A stretch of 64,000 bases of DNA, taken from positions 999,751 through 1,063,750 of the forward strand of contig NZ_FOYO01000001.1 in assembly GCF_900111945.1 (NCBI RefSeq), read 5' to 3'. Numbering within the stretch: the first letter of the stretch is position 1; the number at the start of each line of letters is the position of its first letter. The notes under the pieces are model-generated. The model made no database searches, was not told the origin of the DNA, and saw only the letters and a list, made by a program, of their open reading frames with translations. Made by a program: the position numbers and the translations under genes. Positions 60,752-64,000 of this stretch are shown here, piece by piece. The DNA comes from Litoreibacter janthinus (lineage in GTDB: Bacteria > Pseudomonadota > Alphaproteobacteria > Rhodobacterales > Rhodobacteraceae).

Positions 60752-61054
60752 TTATTTCGACGCCTTCTGCAAAAGTCCAATCAACTCGTCAAATTTCGCA
60801 CGCTGTTCTTCGGGGTCGCCGCTCTGGATGGCCGTCTCGACGCAGTGTGCGGCATGATTTTCGAGGATCAGTTTTTCGACACCCAGAATAGCTGACCTGA
60901 TCGCCGCTGTTTGCGCCAGAATATCCATGCAGTAGCGGTCACCCTCGACCATCCTTGCCACGCCCCGCACTTGCCCTTCAAGCCGTGAAAGCCGGTCTAG
61001 CGTTTTATCTTTGTTCGCTTTCAATCGGGCCATCCTTATAAATATCGGAACCAT
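60752..61054 (-). CDS. CsoR/RcnR-family metal- or persulfide-sensing repressor
   Basis: A 100-residue all-helical repressor of the CsoR superfamily. Sensor residues are Cys42 (GDRYCMDIL), His67 and Cys71 (ENHAAHC), the Cys-His-Cys fingerprint of Cu(I)-binding CsoR; persulfide-sensing CstR proteins also keep the two Cys. The start at 61054 has a GGGA site; the alternative ATG at 61033 sits directly against AAGG. It is divergent from the DUF305 operon, with a matching operator between them, so it most likely represses that operon and itself. Confidence 0.88.
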   Translation of the reverse strand: MVPIFIRMARLKANKDKTLDRLSRLEGQVRGVARMVEGDRYCMDILAQTAAIRSAILGVEKLILENHAAHCVETAIQSGDPEEQRAKFDELIGLLQKASK

Positions 61055-61072
61055 TTAGCAGCAGTCCCGTTA

Positions 61073-61089
61073 ATACCCCACACGGGTAT
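61073..61089. promoter_or_regulatory. CsoR-type operator
   Basis: ATACCC (61073-61078), five bases, GGGTAT (61084-61089). This inverted repeat matches the ATACCC..GGGTAT layout of known CsoR/CstR sites. It lies 17 bases before the DUF305 start and 19 before the repressor start, so a bound repressor would block both directions. Confidence 0.78.
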
Positions 61090-61105
61090 AAAGAGAGGAC
61101 ACGTA

Positions 61106-61657
61106 ATGGCACACCATCAGGATACGAATATGGGCTCTCGGTCTATGCACAGCAAGGATCATAACGCAAAGGGCGGCGGGTACGGCAAATTCTTTGCTAT
61201 GATCGGCACCTCGACGGTTGTGATGTATGGTCTGATGTATCTCAACACCTACGCACTCGATCACGTCTTCTTCTCACAGACGCGTATGTGGATGGCGCTG
61301 TATATGGGTGGGATGATGGCGATTATCATGCTGGCCTTCATGCTCGGCATGTATTCCAACCGAAAAGCCAATATCGCGATTTTCGCGGGGGCCGCCATTG
61401 CCTTTGCGGCAGGCGTTTATCTGGTCCGCTCGCAGGATACGGTGGGTGATGTTGCTTGGATGAAGGCGATGATCCCGCACCATTCTATTGCGATCTTGGT
61501 TAGTGAACGCGCCAACTTCTCTGATCCACGGGTTCAGGAATTGGCCACCGCGATCATCGAAGCGCAGCGCGGCGAGATTGCGGAAATGAAGGGTTACATC
61601 GCAGATATCGAAGCCAACGGGGATGCGCCTGCCGGAACCTCGCGGACAGAACGCTGA
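61106..61657 (+). CDS. DUF305 membrane protein
   Basis: A 183-residue protein. A His/Met-rich N-terminus (MAHHQDTNMGSRSMHSKDHN) precedes three hydrophobic helices with many Met residues (MYGLMYLNTY, MALYMGGMMAIIMLAFMLGM), then a DUF305 domain with WMKAMIPHHSIAI and helix RGEIAEMKGYI. DUF305 proteins are ferritin-like and often associated with copper or other metal resistance; the exact role is not known. First gene of the four-gene operon controlled from the CsoR-type operator. Confidence 0.83.
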   Translation: MAHHQDTNMGSRSMHSKDHNAKGGGYGKFFAMIGTSTVVMYGLMYLNTYALDHVFFSQTRMWMALYMGGMMAIIMLAFMLGMYSNRKANIAIFAGAAIAFAAGVYLVRSQDTVGDVAWMKAMIPHHSIAILVSERANFSDPRVQELATAIIEAQRGEIAEMKGYIADIEANGDAPAGTSRTER

Positions 61658-61673
61658 GGCAAAGGAAACCATC

Positions 61674-62465
61674 ATGCCAGACGATACACGCGACATTGCT
61701 GACGTAAAAACAGACCCCGCGGAATTCGCGACCGGAAAGACAGCCGTACTTTACCGCATGGCCCTGCCCGACCATCTGTGCCCGTCAGGACAGAAGGCTC
61801 GGTGGCTTTTAAAAAGCAAAGGATTTTCGGTCGATGATCGCCTTTTCCGGTCGAGGTCAGAGGTCGACGCGTTCAAAAAAGCGCAGGGCGTGCCCACCAC
61901 CCCGCAGATCTGGATCGAAGGCGAGAGGGTTGGCGGCTATGACGCTCTGCGCCAAAAGCTCACCGACTATGACCCTGATGCGACAACCTATAAACCAGTA
62001 ATCTACCTGTTCGCCGTGGCCGCCGCGACGGCGCTGGCGCTGTCCATCGGCTTTCTTGGCGCGATCACGTGGCAAACGCTCGGCTGGTTCATATCCGTCT
62101 CGATGATCCTGCTGGGGATGCAGAAACTGCGCGACATCGAAAGCTTCACGACGATGTTCCTCAACTATGATCTGCTGGCGCGCAAATGGGTTCCCTACGC
62201 CTATGTATACCCGTGGGTCGAAACCGGAGCGGGCGTTTTGATGACAGGCATGTTGCTGACCGGGCTTGCCGCCCCTGCCGCGCTTTTCATCGCCACTGTC
62301 GGCGCATTCAGCGTGTTCAAAGCCGTCTACATCGACAAACGAGAGCTTAAATGCGCCTGCGTGGGCGGAAATTCCAATGTGCCGCTCGGCTTCGTAAGCC
62401 TGTCTGAAAACCTGATGATGATGGGGATGGCGATCGTCATGTTGGGCTTGGCCATCGCCGGATAA
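61674..62465 (+). CDS. Glutaredoxin-MauE/DoxX-like membrane fusion protein
   Basis: A 263-residue fusion. Residues about 20-100 form a glutaredoxin-like domain with a monothiol CPSG site (Cys36, DHLCPSGQKAR), the cis-proline TTPQIW and GGYDAL. Residues about 105-263 are four membrane helices of the MauE/DoxX type, with a CAC pair in ELKCACVGGNS. MauE/DoxX domains are associated with disulfide or thiol transfer across the membrane. The start at 61674 has an AAAGGAA site. Its place between DUF305 and a persulfide-dioxygenase-like gene suggests thiol/sulfane-sulfur handling. Confidence 0.82.
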   Translation: MPDDTRDIADVKTDPAEFATGKTAVLYRMALPDHLCPSGQKARWLLKSKGFSVDDRLFRSRSEVDAFKKAQGVPTTPQIWIEGERVGGYDALRQKLTDYDPDATTYKPVIYLFAVAAATALALSIGFLGAITWQTLGWFISVSMILLGMQKLRDIESFTTMFLNYDLLARKWVPYAYVYPWVETGAGVLMTGMLLTGLAAPAALFIATVGAFSVFKAVYIDKRELKCACVGGNSNVPLGFVSLSENLMMMGMAIVMLGLAIAG

Positions 62466-62489
62466 TATGGACAAGAGGAGAAAGCACTA

Positions 62490-63389
62490 ATGAAACTTTC
62501 ACGCACAAGCCCGTCACGCGGCCCGAATTCCGCGCAGGTCACCGGATTTTATGACGATGATACGGGAAGCATCCAATATCTCGTGGCGGACCCTAACACC
62601 CGACAGGCTGCCTTGATCGACACTGTACTTAGCTTTGATCCCAAGAGTGCAGCGACCAACAGCGACAGTGTAGAGTCCATTCTAGACTTTGCGAAGGCTG
62701 AGGGGCTGGACATCACGTGGATCCTCGACACGCACCCGCACGCCGATCACCTTATGGCCTCATCGTTTTTGAAAAAACGTCTGGGCAAACCGAATGCTAT
62801 CGGGGCCAAGGTTCTGGACATCGCAGAGCTTTGGCGTGACTTTTACAACATGCCTGACGCATTCGATCCCGCCTCCGATTTCGATCATCTCTTCGAGGAT
62901 GGTGACAGTTTTCAGATTGGGTCGCTTCCGGTTAAGGTCATGCTCTCGCCCGGTCACACTCTGGGATCGATCACTTATATTGTTGGTAACGATGCGGCCT
63001 TCGTCCACGACACCTTCATGCAGCCGGATGCGGGAACCGCGCGCGCAGATTTTCCCGGTGGCACGGCGGCTGACCTTTATGGCTCGTTGCAGGATATTCT
63101 GGCGCTGCCTGACGATACCCGACTGTTTATCGGACACGACTACGGCAGCGACTATCGCAAGACGCCTACGTGGGAATCTACCGTGGCCGAACAGCGCCGT
63201 CACAACATCCACGTTGGCGGTGGGACCAACAAGGCTGCGTATATTGACCTGCGAGAGGCACGCGACAACAGCCTCGCATTCCCCGATCGCATGCTGCACG
63301 TTTTGCAGATGAACCTGCGTGCAGGCGCGCTCCCTTCCACCGAAGACGACGACCAGCGCTACCTGAAAATTCCGCTAAACCGCTTCTAA
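62490..63389 (+). CDS. Metallo-beta-lactamase-fold hydrolase, persulfide-dioxygenase-like (ETHE1/Blh group)
   Basis: A 299-residue MBL-fold protein. The metal motif is THPHADH (residues 81-87), the third His is in SPGHTLGSITY, and the DTFMQPDAGTARADFPGG and FIGHDYG blocks are characteristic of ETHE1/BlhA-type enzymes. These oxidise glutathione persulfide or act on related sulfur compounds. A GAGGAG site precedes the ATG. It is followed by a rhodanese gene, a common pair in sulfide detoxification. Confidence 0.87.
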   Translation: MKLSRTSPSRGPNSAQVTGFYDDDTGSIQYLVADPNTRQAALIDTVLSFDPKSAATNSDSVESILDFAKAEGLDITWILDTHPHADHLMASSFLKKRLGKPNAIGAKVLDIAELWRDFYNMPDAFDPASDFDHLFEDGDSFQIGSLPVKVMLSPGHTLGSITYIVGNDAAFVHDTFMQPDAGTARADFPGGTAADLYGSLQDILALPDDTRLFIGHDYGSDYRKTPTWESTVAEQRRHNIHVGGGTNKAAYIDLREARDNSLAFPDRMLHVLQMNLRAGALPSTEDDDQRYLKIPLNRF

Positions 63390-63399
63390 GGAGACCACC

Positions 63400-63789
63400 A
63401 TGGAGACCGAAACAACCGACAACGGCACGCTTGAAACCTGGACACCACAAGAGGTCCGTGATGCGTTTCAGCGCAATGAAATTGTCCTGATTGACGTGCG
63501 CACCCCGCAAGAATACGGGTTTGAACGTATAGAGGGCGCGCTCCTCGCACCTATGCAGGCCTTTGATCCGGATCACATGCCGGGCCAGTCTGACAAGCAC
63601 ATCGTATTTCATTGCGGTTCTGGTGTCCGGTCAGAAAAGGTAGCGCGGCTGTGCCTTGAACATGGATTCGAAAGGGTCGCCCACCTTGGAGGCGGCTTTG
63701 GTGCCTGGAAGGACACTGGCATGGCCTATACCGGAACCGATGTTGGCTCGGGCGCCCCCAAAAGCATGCAAAAGACAGCCACCAGCTAA
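63400..63789 (+). CDS. Rhodanese-like sulfurtransferase
   Basis: A 129-residue single-domain rhodanese with active-site Cys72 in VFHCGSGVRSEKVARL and the CH2A-like IDVRTPQEYGFERIEGA. It transfers sulfane sulfur between donors such as thiosulfate or glutathione persulfide. Last gene of the operon, 10 bases after the MBL gene. The 211 bases after it hold no gene I can support; a terminator is not obvious. Confidence 0.88.
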   Translation: METETTDNGTLETWTPQEVRDAFQRNEIVLIDVRTPQEYGFERIEGALLAPMQAFDPDHMPGQSDKHIVFHCGSGVRSEKVARLCLEHGFERVAHLGGGFGAWKDTGMAYTGTDVGSGAPKSMQKTATS

Positions 63790-64000
63790 CTTTTTCGTTC
63801 GTATGAGACAGTGGAAACGTGCTGTTTGGCCTGAATTCCTCATAATTGGTCAGGATATACGTGAGAGAAATTATTAAGCTCTGGGCGTTCGGCATCAGAG
63901 AGTTCGGCTCGGCCAATGCCTTACCGTAGTAACTGGAAAGCAGCCGTTGGCGTAACTGCAGCGAAATGGGGCTTCGTCCGCATAGCTTCCCTTCGCCCCA

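Noticed and set aside
1..64000. CRISPR arrays, insertion sequences, integrases, rRNA operons
   Set aside because: No regularly spaced repeats, transposase or integrase motifs, or rRNA signatures were seen on either strand.

Overview
The window reads as chromosomal DNA of an alphaproteobacterium of the order Rhodobacterales (Roseobacter group). Pointers are the irr / fabA-fabB-fabI neighbourhood, a TRAP transporter, the miaB...phoH...ybeY-corC-lnt-metK-trmB string, a SAM/SAH-type riboswitch in front of metK (a class known from Rhodobacterales), a Hint-domain protein, a GT14/sulfotransferase pair and a high GC content. No rRNA, tRNA, CRISPR array, insertion sequence or prophage was recognised. 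The first gene is cut by the window edge.

Layout. 1-6 kb: the end of a TRAP permease, a minus-strand irr-DUF1007-NicO metal group, and divergent fabA-fabB-fabI for unsaturated fatty acid synthesis. 6-16 kb: an M50 membrane protease, a tightly overlapped four-gene catabolic operon (haloacid dehalogenase, hydrolase, Ser/Thr dehydratase, EEP nuclease/phosphatase), an MFS exporter, a PcaD-like hydrolase, an alcohol dehydrogenase/enolase-superfamily pair and an FCD-GntR regulator. 16-25 kb: two duplicated OmpA-like lipoproteins, an Ada-like repair protein, a Hint protein, endonuclease III with a PfkB kinase, a TauE transporter, and a divergent sulfotransferase/GT14 pair. 25-32 kb: polA and housekeeping genes, then a three-gene minus-strand module (adaptor-like protein, GH19 muramidase, exported protein) that looks like an effector/immunity cassette. 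32-41 kb: a MoxR-DUF58-DUF4159-GATase-like operon and minus-strand envelope genes. 41-47 kb: glycolate oxidase glcDEF with a permease, a trypsin-like protease, and an Hsp20 gene with a ROSE-like RNA thermometer. 47-50 kb: a second effector-type module (DUF4123 adaptor, muramidase-like effector, lipoprotein) whose effector carries a one-base frameshift and whose adaptor lacks a normal start. 50-60 kb: the conserved miaB...trmB-rpiB string, interrupted by an OmpA-like protein, a small lipoprotein and a DsrE-like protein. 60-64 kb: a CsoR-family repressor divergent from a DUF305 / glutaredoxin-MauE / metallo-beta-lactamase / rhodanese operon.

The most interesting points are: two look-alike DUF4123/GH19-type effector cassettes, one of them decaying; a shared 25-bp operator architecture (AATTGGTAA-N7-TTACCAATT and a near match) that ties the GntR gene at 15 kb to glcDEF at 41 kb; the CsoR-controlled thiol/sulfur operon with a glutaredoxin-MauE fusion; a Hint protein that lacks its nucleophilic cysteine; and a short envelope module shared by two adjacent, otherwise unrelated proteins. 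The last 211 bases (63790-64000) contain nothing I can identify.
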